Shown here one piece after another: positions 25,190 to 37,346 of a stretch of DNA of 64,000 nt (positions are counted from its first letter, which is position 1; each line of letters starts with the position of its first letter). The notes beneath the pieces were generated by a model. That model was given only the letters and a program-made list of their open reading frames with translations, was not told the DNA's origin and made no database searches. Both the position numbers and the translations under genes were made by a program. Where the stretch lies: positions 10,950,679-11,014,678 of the forward strand of contig CM030705.1 of NCBI GenBank assembly GCA_017979445.1, given 5' to 3'. This DNA is from Akebia trifoliata. Lineage: Eukaryota; Streptophyta; Magnoliopsida; Ranunculales; Lardizabalaceae.

Positions 25190-25480
25190 TTTTTATTTTT
25201 TATTATATCACTTTTGAAGGAGTTAGAAGTTCATAATTGACTGATTTTTTGTGAGGATGATCTCTTCGTCATAGACATGATCCTCACCAAAAATCAGTCT
25301 ATTTTAGAACTTTTAACTTATATTTTCAAAATACTTGACTATATCGTTTGCCATATAGCTGGTTGGCGATCCTAACATCAATTTCAAAACTTCTAACCAT
25401 AATTTACAAGTTGAAGAATTGTGGACCATTAATTTTTTAGTAAACCACTTTAGATGGGGTTAGCAGTTTTGGAATAGATT
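25190..25480. repeat. Family B element, partial
   Basis: One of the family's hairpins is clear: ACTGATTTTTTGTGAGGATG then ATCTC, pairing with GATCCTCACCAAAAATCAGT. It is followed by the family's linker (AATTTACAAGTTGAAGAATT, GTGGACCAT, TAAACCACTTTAGATGGGGT) and the start of the second hairpin. The terminal repeats are not recognisable. Confidence 0.6.
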
Positions 25481-26004
25481 CCTTCACAACCTCATAGCAT
25501 CGGATCATGTTTTTGAATGCCACAAAGTGATCTGATTAGGAAATTTCCTTTCTTTCCCACTTAGGACAGGAGAGAGAAATTGTCTTTCGTATTAAATACG
25601 TCATTTGTGCTACATGTCAAGCATCTATTGTGCTGTAAGCAAACAATCACTCGTAAAAAGTCTTTTTCAAGAGTTTATGGGCCTCACATGAAAGAGAAGC
25701 TGAGATATTTTGATGACGCAGATTGATTTCACCAAAAATCAATTCATTTTGAATTCTAAGAAAAGTAGAGAACAAGTTGATATATTTTGGACTGCATGTC
25801 TATTTTGCCATGCTCTAGTTTCGTTTACATTGGTAAGGACAATAGAAGAATATAATTTTTCAATATCTTTATCTAAAAGAAATATAAAGTAGCCAAGAAA
25901 ATACCAACTTTGTAAGTTCGGTGAAATCTTTTAGGAAAACCCACCCTCACCTACTTCCCTATCAAAATAGTATATATTAGAAAAATAAAAATAATAATAA
26001 TGGT
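25481..26004. other. Intergenic, nothing recognised
   Basis: CATCGGATCATGTTTTTGAATG at 25499-25520 resembles part of family C. The open frame at 25710-25892 shows no motif. Confidence 0.4.
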
Positions 26005-26695
26005 GCCTTATGCTATGTTTAGATTGAATGAAATGGAGAGAAGAGAAAAGAAAATAAATGAGTTTCTCTCTATTTCTCTTGTTAGAATTGTTAAATGAGG
26101 AGAGAAGAAAAAAGAATTAAAGAGAAAAAAAATATTAATTTTCTTTCTCTCCAAAAGTGGAGAGAAAAGGAGAGAAATAGAAAGAGACCCTTATAAAATA
26201 TTTTACAATTCCAACTCCGCCCCTAAATCTCTTTTATGATATGTTAAAAATTTTAAAATTATCTCAAGTTCTCTCTTCTCAATCAAAACACGATGGAGAG
26301 AAATTGAGTTTCTCTTATCTTCTTTTGTCTTAAGTTGTGTTTGGATTGAGAGAAATGGAGAAAAGACAAATTCAATTTCTTTCCACCATGTTTAGATTGA
26401 GAGGAGAGAACTTGGGACAACTTTGAAATTTTAAAATATCTTAAAAGAGATTTAAGGGCAAAGTTGACATTATAAAATATTTTTAAAAGGTTTCTCTCAT
26501 TTTCTCTCCAATTTTAGAAAGAAAGAAAATTATTATTTTTTTCTCTCTCCACTTAACAATCTAAATTGGAAAAATGGAAAGAAACTTATTTATTTTCTCG
26601 TCTCTTCTTTTTTTTTTTTTTTCCATTTCTCTCAATCCAAACACAATGTTAATGAGTTTCTCTTCTCTCCACTTCTCTCAATCCAAAGATAGTCT
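26005..26695. repeat. Composite GA/CT-rich foldback
   Basis: Outer arms TATGTTTAGATTGAATGAAA, TGGAGAGAAGAG pair with CTTCTCTCCACTTCTCTCAA, TCCAAAGATA. An inner pair lies at 26336 and 26625: GTGTTTGGATTGAGAGAAAT against ATTTCTCTCAATCCAAACAC. A middle relative, TCTCAATCAAAACACGATGG, lies at 26277-26296. Two or more inverted copies of one element, one nested in another, explain the pattern. Confidence 0.65.
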
Positions 26696-27735
26696 CAGGG
26701 TTCGTAATAAGAAAATTTGGGTCGTTTAGGTTCTAGCCTGATCGATCCAAGTGGTAGGTCACAGAAGAGAAAAGATAAGAGAAAGGCTTGAGGATTTTAG
26801 AGACAAGTGGTTAGACGCACCATTAGAAACAACAGGGGGGTTTTAAAGCAAGAGGAAGTGTTTACCACCATCGATTTCCATTTTCTTCTTCGTCGATGGA
26901 TTGAATTAGAGGATTATAAAAATTATCAAGTCAACTCAAAAATCGACCAACTTGATTCAACTTTAATGGATATTAAGTTAACTCGGACCCATAACTTGAT
27001 GGAACATAACCCATAAAGTCAACTTAGGTTTTAAATCTCATCCAAGACTGAGATAATTCGTTCGATAAGTCTCGGTATCGTCCACCAACGAGATAGATAG
27101 ACAAGTCAAACATATCGGACGGGATTTAAAACCATAGTTCATTTTTCTCATTGTTGAACAAGACGACTCAAACGTATCGAAAAACTTGTCTGAGACAAGA
27201 CGTTAAAACAAGTTTTAAAACCATGATTGGAAGATTGACTCTAGTTATCGAGTCTCAGAACTATGATTTAGATTCAAGACTGGAGTTTTCGTTAAGCAAG
27301 TAAATTGAATTATTCATTAAGCAGTGGGAAAGAGTGAAAGGAATGTCAATGGGTCTGGTCCGGAAATGTTTTCGAAGTGTTAAATAGGCCCAAACCAGGA
27401 AATATCATACAAGTCAAATTCATGCCTGCAGAACCACATTTTGCCACGTAGCTAGAACCTTTTTATATATATATATATATTTTAAGGCCAACTAACATTT
27501 TGAAAATTTGAATGTTGTTCACCTGTGAACCTACACATTAAAATCCATCATTGATGACTATATTTCATTAGATTCAGAATTTTTTACAGAAGTTTTGTAC
27601 CCAACTGAATTCAAACCAACATATTTAGGTAGGTGCGCCAATCAGTCTGATTTTGCGTAGATTCAACTTCTAATATTTAAAGATTCAGTATCAGTTAAGG
27701 TGTCCGTTCCTATGGAATATCAATGATGTCTGGAG
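26696..27735. other. Intergenic, nothing recognised
   Basis: The frame at 26807-27016 has no domain. A short (TA)n lies at about 27464-27480. Confidence 0.4.
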
Positions 27736-28352
27736 TAGGGGTGTCAATGAGTCATTCCGTTTGGTTCCAAGGTACTTTATTTTTTTCAATTCCGATTCTG
27801 GTTCTAAGATAAATAGAATCGGAACAGAACTGGTACCGCCAAGAAACATGGGTTCACATAGATTCAATTTTGAAAGAATATAATGAGAAAAAAATATTTC
27901 AAATCACCATAAAACCTTTTTTTCCTTTCAATAAATTAATGTATTATCTATCAAATTATCAACTCGATTGTAATTTGTTCTATTAAAGACAAACTAATGA
28001 TTATTTTTATTTTTTTTTCGAATATAAGAAGTTACCTTCCTTACAAGTAAAAAAATTTTAGAAGAAATGACCCATGTTAGATTCCAATGCAAAATTTATA
28101 TGAAAAATAAAAGAGTTTATATAACATGTACTAATTTTAAAATAAAAGAAAACTTTAAATCATTTATAGTATATTAAAAAAGATGATAAATAAATAGATT
28201 CTGAATACCCATCGGACAGAACTTAACAGTTCTTATTCCTATCGGATTGATTTCATTTTAAACCCAACTCTAATCGGTGTCAATAAAAAATGAATCAAAA
28301 TTGGGATTTTTGATTTTGATTCCAATTAAATGGGTAACCATCGACACCCTTG
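27736..28352. mobile_element. hAT-like non-autonomous element
   Basis: The left end TAGGGGTGTCAATGAGTC and the right end GGTAACCATCGACACCCTTG are imperfect inverted repeats with a GGGTGTC core. Subterminal pieces AATAGAATCGG / ATCGGATTGATTTCATTTTA are also inverted. It is 617 bp with no coding frame. I could not find a matching 8-bp target duplication, so the superfamily is inferred from end sequence only. Confidence 0.55.
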
Positions 28353-28501
28353 GACCAAGTTTAAAATATATCAAACTCCTAACCAAGCCGTTTTCTACAA
28401 GGCAGGATGGGTTTAATCACCAACTAAACATGCCACATGGACACCATTGCCACAAGAGCGGGACAACACTCTAAACCACTGACTCATATTTAAAAGACTA
28501 A

Positions 28502-28639
28502 CGATAATCTGATGCTCTTTATCTGACATGGCAATTACAGAACCCTAAATCTTTTTTCTTGTGCATCCCAAAGCAAAGGATCTACGGTTATGTGATGGGA
28601 GCACACGGGGTGTCTAAAAAAAAGTGTCAGATTATCACG
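28502..28639. repeat. Family A foldback element, short copy
   Basis: The ends CGATAATCTGA and TCAGATTATCACG are near-perfect inverted repeats matching the 12469 copy's termini. Inside are CAGAACCCTAAATC and GGATCTACGGTTATGTGATG. It is about 138 bp and more decayed internally than at its ends. Confidence 0.65.
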
Positions 28640-29157
28640 ACTATTTAAAAGGCATGATAATGTCTCGGATCCAAGCACAAGAATGGATTTTAAAAGGTAT
28701 TAGAGCTTCACGGAACACTCATTTGGTGGGCGTGGGATGATGTCCTCTCTTCCAAATATCAACTAATCGTCCAAGTTCACCATCAATATGATTGATCACA
28801 GGACTGGGTCACGAAATTTTGATATTTGGAAATGGAAATAGGCCGATTGAAAGATGACAGAATATAGGGACACGTTTCTTTTGTTTGCAGGCACTCCAAA
28901 AAAAAATCATTGGGGGATCCATTGAACTATTTTAAGGAAAAGGAGATCAAGCATAACAAAAAATGATAATTTTAATCTAATCAAAATGATAATCCAAAGA
29001 TTTTTTTGAAATAAAAAATTAAAAAAAAAAAATTAATAAAAACTGCTTGAAACTCTGAATTTTATGGAAGAGTTTCCATCAGAGCAAAAGGTAAATATTT
29101 TAAAAACACTCAAATTAGAGGAAATGATGAACAGCTCATATAGATGCGGCCCATGTT
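28640..29157. other. Intergenic, nothing recognised
   Basis: AT-rich, with poly(A)/(T) runs near 29010-29040. No coding support. Confidence 0.4.
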
Positions 29158-29534
29158 TTTATTCAAATGCTAAGATTCAAGGACCTATTTAGAAGTTCTA
29201 AAATTCAACTTAAATCCTAAATCACAGGATGTCAGAACACTGCTCATGATTATGAAGCTAAAATTTGCATAGATACCTTCCTTGCCATGTTTGGAGATTG
29301 AATAAAATGGATAAAAGTGGCATTTGTACGTCAAACAAATCAAGAAAGGAACTCTCCATATGAGGTCAATGTATTTTACCAAAATCGCGGTGTTATGACA
29401 CCGTATACATCTGCACCGCTACCCATCTGTCTCAAGAATTCAAAGATAGCTTACATGTATATATATGGCAGATCTTGAAGGGCCTTTGCTGCTGCGGACA
29501 ATGTCCAACAAACCCACTCCCCCCCTCTTACTCC
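29158..29534 (-). other. Candidate terminal exon and 3' UTR of the PTPA gene
   Basis: The PTPA coding exon at 37347-38521 ends after the first two bases (TG) of a Trp codon at a GT donor. Reading down the minus strand, the acceptor TTTGTACAG (AG at 29536-29535) is followed by GGAGTAA. This completes the Trp, adds Glu and then stops, the short W-E ending I recall for plant PTPAs. The region downstream looks non-coding, and an AATAAA signal (plus TTTATT, 29158-29163) lies about 365 nt after the stop. The implied intron is 7.8 kb. A nine-base match of this kind can occur by chance, so this is a hypothesis. Confidence 0.4.
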
Positions 29535-30902
29535 CTGTACAAATGTAAAAAAAATCAAATGAGCCGTCACACTTTCTAGCTCACTATGGCGACAAACATC
29601 AGGGTGGCATGAGAAGAACCACATTTCCCTTCACAACACAAACCAAGAGGACCCGTCTACCATCAATCCAAAATCCTCTTATGAGCATTATGAATTGCAT
29701 ATCTAAACAAAGGTCTTCTTCCATCCAACAAAAATATGTAAATTACAACTCAAATGGGTCGGAACTCAAAAGGGAATGTTCAGCAAACTTCTAGTTATTA
29801 TCTAGAATGGCATCGTAAGGAAAGAATTGTGCATATATGCCAAAAGAGGAACCTTGGGTAGGAGTGAGAAACTAGAGCAGATCTTGGGTAGGTGCGAGAA
29901 AACTACTGTTTCAAATCAACTGCAGTTGAATTGTTTTGGATATGTGAGTAGGAATGAAATTCCCAGAGAGAGAAGTTGAGGGAGCGGCATCTAGGGTTGA
30001 AGGTTCTTAAAATTACAAGAGGAACCAAGAAGGCACATTCAAATTCAAGAAAACAGAATAAAAAATTATTTACAATGAAGAAATATGGTGGTACCAAAGT
30101 TCCAGAAGTTCATTAATCACCGTAATGCAAACTTATCTGATACTTAATTTGCTTTATTTAATATCTACCACCATAGTGTATTTTTTCAATAGTGTACTAA
30201 AGTATTTTTCCTTTATAGTGATATAGGATATTAACCACGCACCCACCAATAGTAGAAAGCTGAGCCGAACAGAATTCAATAGAATTCCAAATGGTAGTCT
30301 CGAAGAGGGAGAATTGACCATCATAAAAAGAAAATCTACAAGTCATGCCTTAGGCAATTTAGAGATAAGCTCGACATAGGCTCATAACGCAGGCCTCTTA
30401 GATAATAGTTGTCCCAAGCACCAAAAGGTAACCTAAGAGGACTAGTCTTGTCTAAGAGAATGTCAACATCTATTTAGAGTAAAAGCAAGTAATTTTGCAT
30501 CTTTGGCAAGAGATATATCCACATAATCTAGAAATTGAAAATGTCCAAACAAAATCCACAATAATACATCATAAAAAATTAAGGAAAAAAAAGACATTCT
30601 ATGAACACAAAAAACAAATAAACTAATGCCAGCATCTATGGCCTCAAACCATGTCCCCCTGGTCTACAAGACTTACTTTAAGTTGAACATTACAAAAGTC
30701 TTGTTCCTGATGGCAAGCTAAATGAAAGATGTAGTGTGTGGAGGGACAGGGTACCATATAATTTGAATGAAACAAAAGACCTACTTTCTTTGAGGATGCA
30801 CACATGTAAAGAAGCCAGCTTGCACTAGTAACCAATGAACTTACACGTAGACTTGCCAGTTTTAAATAAAGCCACTAAGTGTCAAATATACTACCTCCTA
30901 AA
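29535..30902. other. Putative PTPA intron DNA or intergenic, no independent gene
   Basis: Only short frames without domains (29609-29794 plus, 29903-30097 minus, 30644-30835 minus). If the terminal exon at 29528-29534 is right, this lies within the large PTPA intron. Confidence 0.4.
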
Positions 30903-31000
30903 GAGAGCTTAATAAGTAGGTTAAAGCCTGATAGTGTTGATGGCAAAACCTGGGTTCAAAACCCACCTTCATCTACTAATATCGCAAACAAAAAGCATAC
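30903..31000 (+). repeat. tRNA-derived SINE-like fragment
   Basis: GGGTTCAAAACCCACCTTCA followed by TCTACTAATATCGCAAAC matches the box B region and downstream body of the copy at 36385-36475 (GGGTTCAAAACCTGCCTTCA, then CCTACTAATTACGAACCAC). The box A side is weak. Confidence 0.55.
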
Positions 31001-32057
31001 AGCCTCAAGATACCCAAACACCAACATGTCCTTCATTTATTTTCCATATGGTTTAAAGAAGTCAAAAATTCCCACATCGGTAATTAAATATCAAGGACAA
31101 GAGACATTGTCAGAGAACAGAAACTCGGACTAGGGTAATGACAAGAAATCTCAAAAAAAAAATTTAGACATCTTAGAAGACGTAACTCTTGCAACTATGA
31201 GACAACAAAACTCTTTAAGTTTTAACACTTTTCAAATTGTCTCGATTACCCCCTAAAATACCTTAAAGTAATAGCTACAAAACTGATCAACTGATGCAAG
31301 AGCTTAAATTCAAACTCGTTTTAAGAAAAAAGTATTGGTAAACAAAAAACCCACTTGAAGTAAAGGAATTCTTCCATGTCTGTGTAACCATCTCTTGGAG
31401 GAAGGTTTCCCATACTGTGATTGCATAAGTCAGGTTCAGGTTGACCTATTACACAGACCCCAATAAGTTTTGGGTTGGGTTCAGATGAGTTCTTTCTTAG
31501 ACTGGGAACAGGTTCAGGTTGACCTGAACCAAGCCAAACTCAACCAGTTGCAACCAGAAATATCACCCTTGGGTAAGGCATACATCTAGGAGAAGCTTAG
31601 CTCAATCAGAAGTGAGAATCTCATCCTTCACGGACCATTCTAATGATCTAAGTAGGTTCCAGTACTTCAGGGGACTTCGTTCTAGGTCCCATTGAAGTTG
31701 ACCCGAAGAGGCGAGAGAAGCTAAGGCATATACAAGGGAAGCGTTAGCTTGGGTTTCACCCCCGGGCGTTTCAAAACCAATTGCGGGGACAGGTGTTGGA
31801 TCTGGTTCCACCTGGTTTGACAATTTTGTATTCCGATGGATTCATTTCATCAATGATGGTCCCCCAGTATTTTTCTTTGTTCACCCTTCTGTTTGTATTT
31901 CTTTGGTTCCCCATTCCTCATTAATTTAATTTACCAGTTACTGATTAAAGGAAATGAACTTGGAGCGTAGACTGCGCAGCGCATTCTAAGTTGATCATCT
32001 TAGTGGATTTATAATTTCCTAGAGGTAAGGGTTATCCAGGATGATTCAATTGGATGG
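31001..32057. other. No gene recognised; GGTTCAGGTTGACCT repeats
   Basis: At 31430-31550, CAGGTTCAGGTTGACCT occurs twice in direct orientation (at 31432 and 31510) and is partly palindromic with AGGTTGACCTGAACC. The minus-strand frame at 31602-31823 (73 codons) has an unbiased composition but no motif I recognise. I do not call it a gene. Confidence 0.4.
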
Positions 32058-33503
32058 CTTTGGGCTGAACTACAGGAGATTTGCAAATAGGTCCTGTCTT
32101 GGGCTACCTTTGTGTGCAATAGAGCCTCAAAATTAGCATAAGGGTTGGCCAAGAAGATCGGTAATGCCTAGATATGGTATATGAAGTCCAGACCAGATGT
32201 TTCATATTTATATTTTTAATTTTGTTCAAACTTCCTAAGACTTTGCATTGAGTGTCCTATTTAGTATTTAGTTTGAAATGTCAGTGCAAGTGTGCAAGAA
32301 TATATACACGTACATACGCACACAAAGACACATAGATATCTGAAAGAAACATATCAAACACCCAACAAAATGAAAGTGAAAAAGTCAATAATAGAGAAAC
32401 TACATTATATTTCAACTAAAAAAATAAGTCTAAAGAAAATTTTCTACATTACATACACAACACTTTAAATTGGAAAGAGGCGAGCAAGCTGAAGGAAGGT
32501 TCATATGAACGTTTGTTGTCTGGATATTTGCATGCATCGCTGTGTGTGTGTATGTGTTACGCACCCAAAATGGGTGGATTTGCAATCTTTTTTGCTTGCA
32601 ATAAAAAAACAAAAATTATTCCGGAAAAGATGGTTGAGGCGACCAACCAAAACAATCAGACACATCCAAGAGGCTCATAGAACCAGGATACTAGTCCGAT
32701 GAAATAAAACCCACCCACTCCCATCTACTAATAAAATTTTTAAAGAAAACCCCTTTCAAACTTCCTAAAGATTTAACACCAAAAAAATAAATAATAATAA
32801 ACCCGTTACAGACCTGCTAGGGAGGGGTTATTTGGGTGGCTTAGTGGAGATTCTCGAGCGTCGGTTGTGGAATCTGGAAAGGAATCTTAAAGGTTCTCCC
32901 TCTATTTCAGGAAAAGATTAGTTTTAAGATTGGGAATGGGTTAAGGGTGAGATTTTGGGAGGATCGTTCGTGCGGCTTGAGTCCCCTAAAGGAGTAGTTT
33001 CCGGATCTCTTTGGTATGTCTTTGAAAAAAGGCGCCAATGTTTCTTCGTTCTTGACTTCATCGGATACAAGTTTGGCTTGGGATTTCGGGTTCAGACGAG
33101 ATTTCAACAATTGGGAGGTAGACTTGGCGACAAGACACATCGCGGTTGTTGATTAGGTGGTCATAACTTTAAGGAAGAAGACAAATGCATTTGGGACTCG
33201 GGTAAGAATGGGTTGTTCTCTGTCAAAGCTTTTTATTATGTGTTGGCAAGGGTTCAAGCTAGGCCCTTTCCTGTGGTAGAGGTGTGGGGCCCCAAGGTTC
33301 CTTCGAAAGTTGCCTTCTTTATTTGGGTAGCTTCCACAGGAAAGATCTTGATTTTGGATAATATAATGAAGAGAGGCCTCGTTTCGGTTAATTTTTGCGA
33401 GTTATGTAAGGAGGACGGTGAGTCGATGGGTCACATCCTTTTCATTTGTAAGATGGCCTCATAGATTAGGTACTACCATTTGAGACTTTTTGGGGTGGCT
33501 TGG
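32058..33503. repeat. Dispersed duplication, copy 1 (partner at 62540-64000)
   Basis: From GCTTTGGGCTGAACTACAGG onward, this segment aligns co-linearly with 62540 to the window's right end, at roughly nine of ten bases by eye. It covers about 750 bp without coding content and then the 3' part of a LINE. The left boundary is sharp in both copies, since the flanks differ. Two LINE copies truncated independently would not be expected to share a boundary this far outside the LINE. Confidence 0.8.
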
Positions 33504-33895
33504 TGTGTTCCGAGGACCTTTCGCGATCTAGTAGATAATTTACAAGGCATTGGAATGAGTTTCTCGGCTTTTACGAGAAAGTTGTGGAGCTTGATACCAT
33601 TTGAGATTTGTTGGGAAATTTGGAAGGTAATGAACCTTAGGAATTGAAGGGAAGGAGTCTTCGGTTCAATGAGTTATCCTCTCTATCTTGGGTTTTTTAT
33701 TCTTGTGGAGCAAGGTTTTTCAGGAGTCAAAGGGGGTCTTCTTTGAAGACTTTGTAACCCAATGGGATTGGGTGTGTACGATCTCTATTTAGTTTGGGTT
33801 TGGTTTTTTATTTTTCACTTGCTTGTAGTTTGCTTCATGGTCACCTTGACCGTGCTTTTAATAAAGATCTCTGACTTATCAAAAAACACAGAAAA
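32830..33895 (+). pseudogene. LINE (L1-like) ORF2 3' remnant and 3' UTR
   Basis: Read in changing frames, the sequence gives FKIGNGLRVRFWEDRSC (the reverse transcriptase downstream motif GNG.RVRFW.D). It then gives GLFSVKAFYYVLARVQ, WGPKVPSKVAFFIWVASTGK and LCKEDGESMGHILFICKMAS, which is the zinc-binding zf-RVT module (C..C...E...HLFF.C) of plant LINE ORF2. Stops and frameshifts interrupt it, for example a TAG at about 33152 where the partner copy has TTG, and a TAG after CKMAS. The 3' end is typical of plant LINEs: a GT/TT-rich tail, AATAAAGATCTCTGAC, then an A-rich end near 33895. The catalytic RT core is absent. Confidence 0.8.
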
Positions 33896-34439
33896 AGAAA
33901 ATAGACCTACTAGTTTCTATCTTTCAAGGTCCATACTCTCAATTCTTAAAAGTATGTTGTCCATTTATTTCCTCATATTATTTTATTTTATCCATAAACC
34001 TATTTTTAATGAGATCAATAGCTCGGCGATGGCACCTTCACATTTTTTCCATATTTGGTTCCTTTCATTTTTTTATAATATTAGGTTTTCTGAATAGACC
34101 AATGGTGAACCCCTACACCATAACCCATCTCTTAAAATTCTTGGATCTTATATTGTGGTTCTTCCCCTCTCACTTCAGGGATTTTTGGGAACATTGAATC
34201 CCAAAAATATCTTAGACATTGAGATTAGCGGCCTTTACCTGACTTTCTTATTTAGATGTAGTTGACCTCTCTCAATAAAAAATTGTTTATACCCCTTTCT
34301 CCATTGAACCACACAATTTGGTCCCTTGAGTTTAACCAAACCTTTCTTTAAAGCTAATAATCAATGACTTTTCTTCACTCCCACAACTTTTCCTTTCAAG
34401 TAAAATTTGATATACCTTCTAAGATCAAAATTTCTGTTT

Positions 34440-34620
34440 TGACGATGGCTCTTTCAAGGTTAAACTCAGATTATGTCCTCCAGATATGAAGAAGACTAAA
34501 ATTACTCCATATTTGTGTTACATTGATGAAAGATGTGAAACGATTGATCATCTTTTTAGTCATTGAGTAACAACTGCAAAGTCTGGTATCGTGTTTTTAA
34601 TCTTGAGAAGATCTTGGGTC
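34440..34620 (+). pseudogene. Second LINE zf-RVT remnant
   Basis: Translation gives PYLCYIDERCETIDHLFSH, then a stop, then VTTAKS. This is the C..(C)..(E)TIDHLF.H/C pattern of the same LINE zinc-binding module, from a different element than 32830-33895. A stop interrupts the motif and no flanking reverse transcriptase is visible. Confidence 0.6.
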
Positions 34621-36384
34621 AATTATTGGCAAAAAGATTTGAAGGTGCCGCCTATGAAAGGTGGTGAAGTATGTGTGGGGTAATACCCCAGACCTAGGAG
34701 TAAAACTCTGCCTTCACACATAAAACTATGGAAAAAAAAAAACTTGAGAATACACTCGGGGTGTTCCACGCTCCACAATGAGAGGGGGCTCCCTTCTGAG
34801 TCCACTTGTTTAGCTAAACTCAAGGTCCTGCAGATCCCATTGAAATTTATGTTCTTGATCAAAGAATGTAACATCTGTTTTTATCCAGCTTGCTTGGTTG
34901 TAGGGAATTGAATAAACATTGCGCCTCGACAAGTTACTATGGTTGCACCCTCCCCCTGGAATATAAGATACTAGATTGAAAGATCATGTTGATATGTACC
35001 CTTCAAAATAGAAGAGATTCAACACATCCGGGGGACCACACATAGGTATTACACGAGAAGGCTGGGATAAGCTCTGCCATTTCCAAAGTCACGTGGATAA
35101 TCTCGTTGAAAGGTTCTATACATCTGCCGTTTCTCAATGCATATCTTTATTTAAAGACTCCGGTTTTTTCCTCTTTTCAGATGGTAAATATTTCTCAGAA
35201 CATTTGAAGTCAAGCTCTTAATAGGGAAAGCGAACCCCACGCCGACTCCTAGTTAATCGGATGGGCTGGGTGCCAAACGGGCCACACTTTCCTGAGTTGC
35301 ATGAGATCTACACTATGACAGTGGCTTCATACAGGATGAAGCAGACTATGGATTTTCTTCAAGCAGCCCCTTAAAAGGTCAATGATGGTATTCCATACTC
35401 GTATCTCAATGGGAACTAGAATTGGCAGAAGCCTCATCCCATTTGGAAATAGGGTGGGTGTTCCATTACCCACCAGCAGGGGGTTCATGCATATCATAAA
35501 ATTTTAGATTTTTTGAAATATATATATATATTGAAATATAATTCAGCTAAGCCATTTTAAAATTTACTGAATTTCAAAATCATTCCTAGCTACCCCTTGC
35601 AGTCAAGCCTATAAGACAAGTGATGTTCCAACTGTACTTTAATGGATAAAGAAAATGATGTTATAAAGACAAAGACAGACCCCCAAAAACTGGATTGTAT
35701 TATACTTGGATGATAGACAATACAAAGAAGGAACAGGGAGAAGGTCAGCATGCCCCTCAAAAAATAAAAAATAGTGCCCAAATCTAATGAGTTTCAAAAC
35801 CATGCTTGCTACATCTTGTGAGCAATCAACATATGTTATGCCAATGCACAAATGCGATCACACATTAGCATATGCTGTTGCATATCAGAAAAATATTTTC
35901 CCAAATTTTTTTTTTAACAAAGGGGAAAATGTAGTTATTACAATAACTCAAGAAATAAATATTTTAGGGTTTATTATATTTGCAATTTTGCATATTTAAC
36001 AAGTATTTAAGAATGCATAAACCAGCAACTTTGAAAAGAAAGAAAGAAAGAAATGGGTTTTATTGATGTATTTATAATCTTGATTACTGAATATTGCAAA
36101 ATTCTTTAAATCCTATTTCTTAATCCGTGAATCTTGCTTCTTGCTTCTTGAGCTTGATGTAGATAATTTAGAGAGTAGAAAAACAGAGAATATAGTTAGA
36201 TTATAAAAATTAAATTAGAATTTAGAAGGGAGCTAAAATGAGAATGGAAATAGTTGGAGGGTGGTAATGGGATGGTTATAGAAGTAAATTTTTGTTTTTC
36301 AAACCTTTAAGTTTTTTATCATTGGGATCAATACGATCGCATACTTAAAATGATGAATGGTCATAAAATCACATATGTGCATAT
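34621..36384. other. Repeat-derived DNA, no gene recognised
   Basis: An open plus-strand stretch at about 35050-35222 reads GWDKLCHFQSHVDNLVERFY, then TSAVSQCISLFKDSGFFLF, before a stop. I do not recognise the protein. From 35230 to 35470 the sequence is GC-richer, also without a motif. A (TA)n run lies at 35519-35530. Confidence 0.4.
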
Positions 36385-36475
36385 GACAATGCCGAAGGTG
36401 CTAGCTTTACCACCATAGCATGGGTTCAAAACCTGCCTTCACCTACTAATTACGAACCACTAACCGGCTTGCTTA
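36385..36475 (+). repeat. tRNA-derived SINE-like fragment
   Basis: GGTGCTAGCTTTACCACCAT leads to GGGTTCAAAACCTGCC (a box B match GGTTCAAAACC at about 36423-36433), then CCTACTAATTACGAACCAC. It is related to the copy at 30903-31000. Confidence 0.6.
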
Positions 36476-36920
36476 TAAAAAAATTGAAAAAACAATAATT
36501 TAAGACAACATATGAGGTGGTTTGATCACATGCAACATATGCCAATTATTGTCCTAGTTAGAAGGAATGTTAATGTTGAAAGTTCTAAAAGAGCACGAGG
36601 AAGCCCCAAAAGAACATGAATTGAGATAGAGAAATCAGACAAAAACATAATTGAAATAATAGAAAACATAGTAGTCTACATAATTCATGGAGGAACAAGA
36701 CTCGTTAAGCCAAGTACAATTCTTTTGGGACAAGGCTTCAATACTGGTAATGATTAAACGAAAAATTAGGTCAAGCATTTATCTAAAGTGAAATATTGTT
36801 AGTCTTGCTGAAACCACTAACCAATTCAACAATATGATCTCAAACCAAAGATAGTGTGACAATCACCAACATTTTAATTTTGAGAAACAACATTTCATAT
36901 GAGTACGAGCAATCACTTAT
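36476..36920. other. No feature recognised
   Basis: AT-rich sequence between a SINE fragment and a family C element, probably PTPA intron DNA. Confidence 0.4.
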
Positions 36921-37253
36921 CTTACAAACTTAGTAAGATTTCAGATTTTACTAAGGATCGTTGAGCTCACCTTGAGGCATCCAAAAACATGATACGATGC
37001 CACAAGGCATCATGAAAAGTTAATTTTCATCATTGAATTTTAATTTTAAATATGGGAGTTGGGTGGAAGTTTAGTAGCCGTCCATTTTCAAAACCTTGGA
37101 TCAAGCCCAAGAAAAAAAAATGAATTTTTTTTTGGATCATGAGTTTTTCAATGAAATCTATAGGGTTTTAGTGTTGGATTGCTGGTAATTAAATTCATTT
37201 AAGCAAAAACAACCCGTAGTAAGATTTAAATTAAATCTTACTAAGTTAGTAAG
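36921..37253. mobile_element. Family C MITE downstream of the PTPA coding exon
   Basis: The terminal inverted repeats are CTTACAAACTTAGTAAGATT then TCAGATTTTACTAAGG, and CGTAGTAAGATTTAAATTAA then ATCTTACTAAGTTAGTAAG. The interior carries the family markers (GGCATCCAAAAACATGATAC, TTTAGTAGCCGTCCATTTTC, ACCTTGGATCAAGCCCAAG, TGGATTGCTGG). It is 333 bp with no coding frame. It lies 94 bp past the PTPA donor site, inside the intron. Confidence 0.8.
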
Positions 37254-37346
37254 GAAAGTGTTTTTCATTTCATAAAGAGCACAAGATTCTCAAGTTTCTT
37301 AAAACATAGAAGTTAGTAATAAAAGATTAGTGTGATAGAAGCATAC

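Noticed and set aside
31602..31823. 73-codon minus-strand frame with protein-like composition
   Set aside because: I could not recognise any domain, and there is no splice or promoter context. It may be a transposon fragment, but evidence is insufficient.
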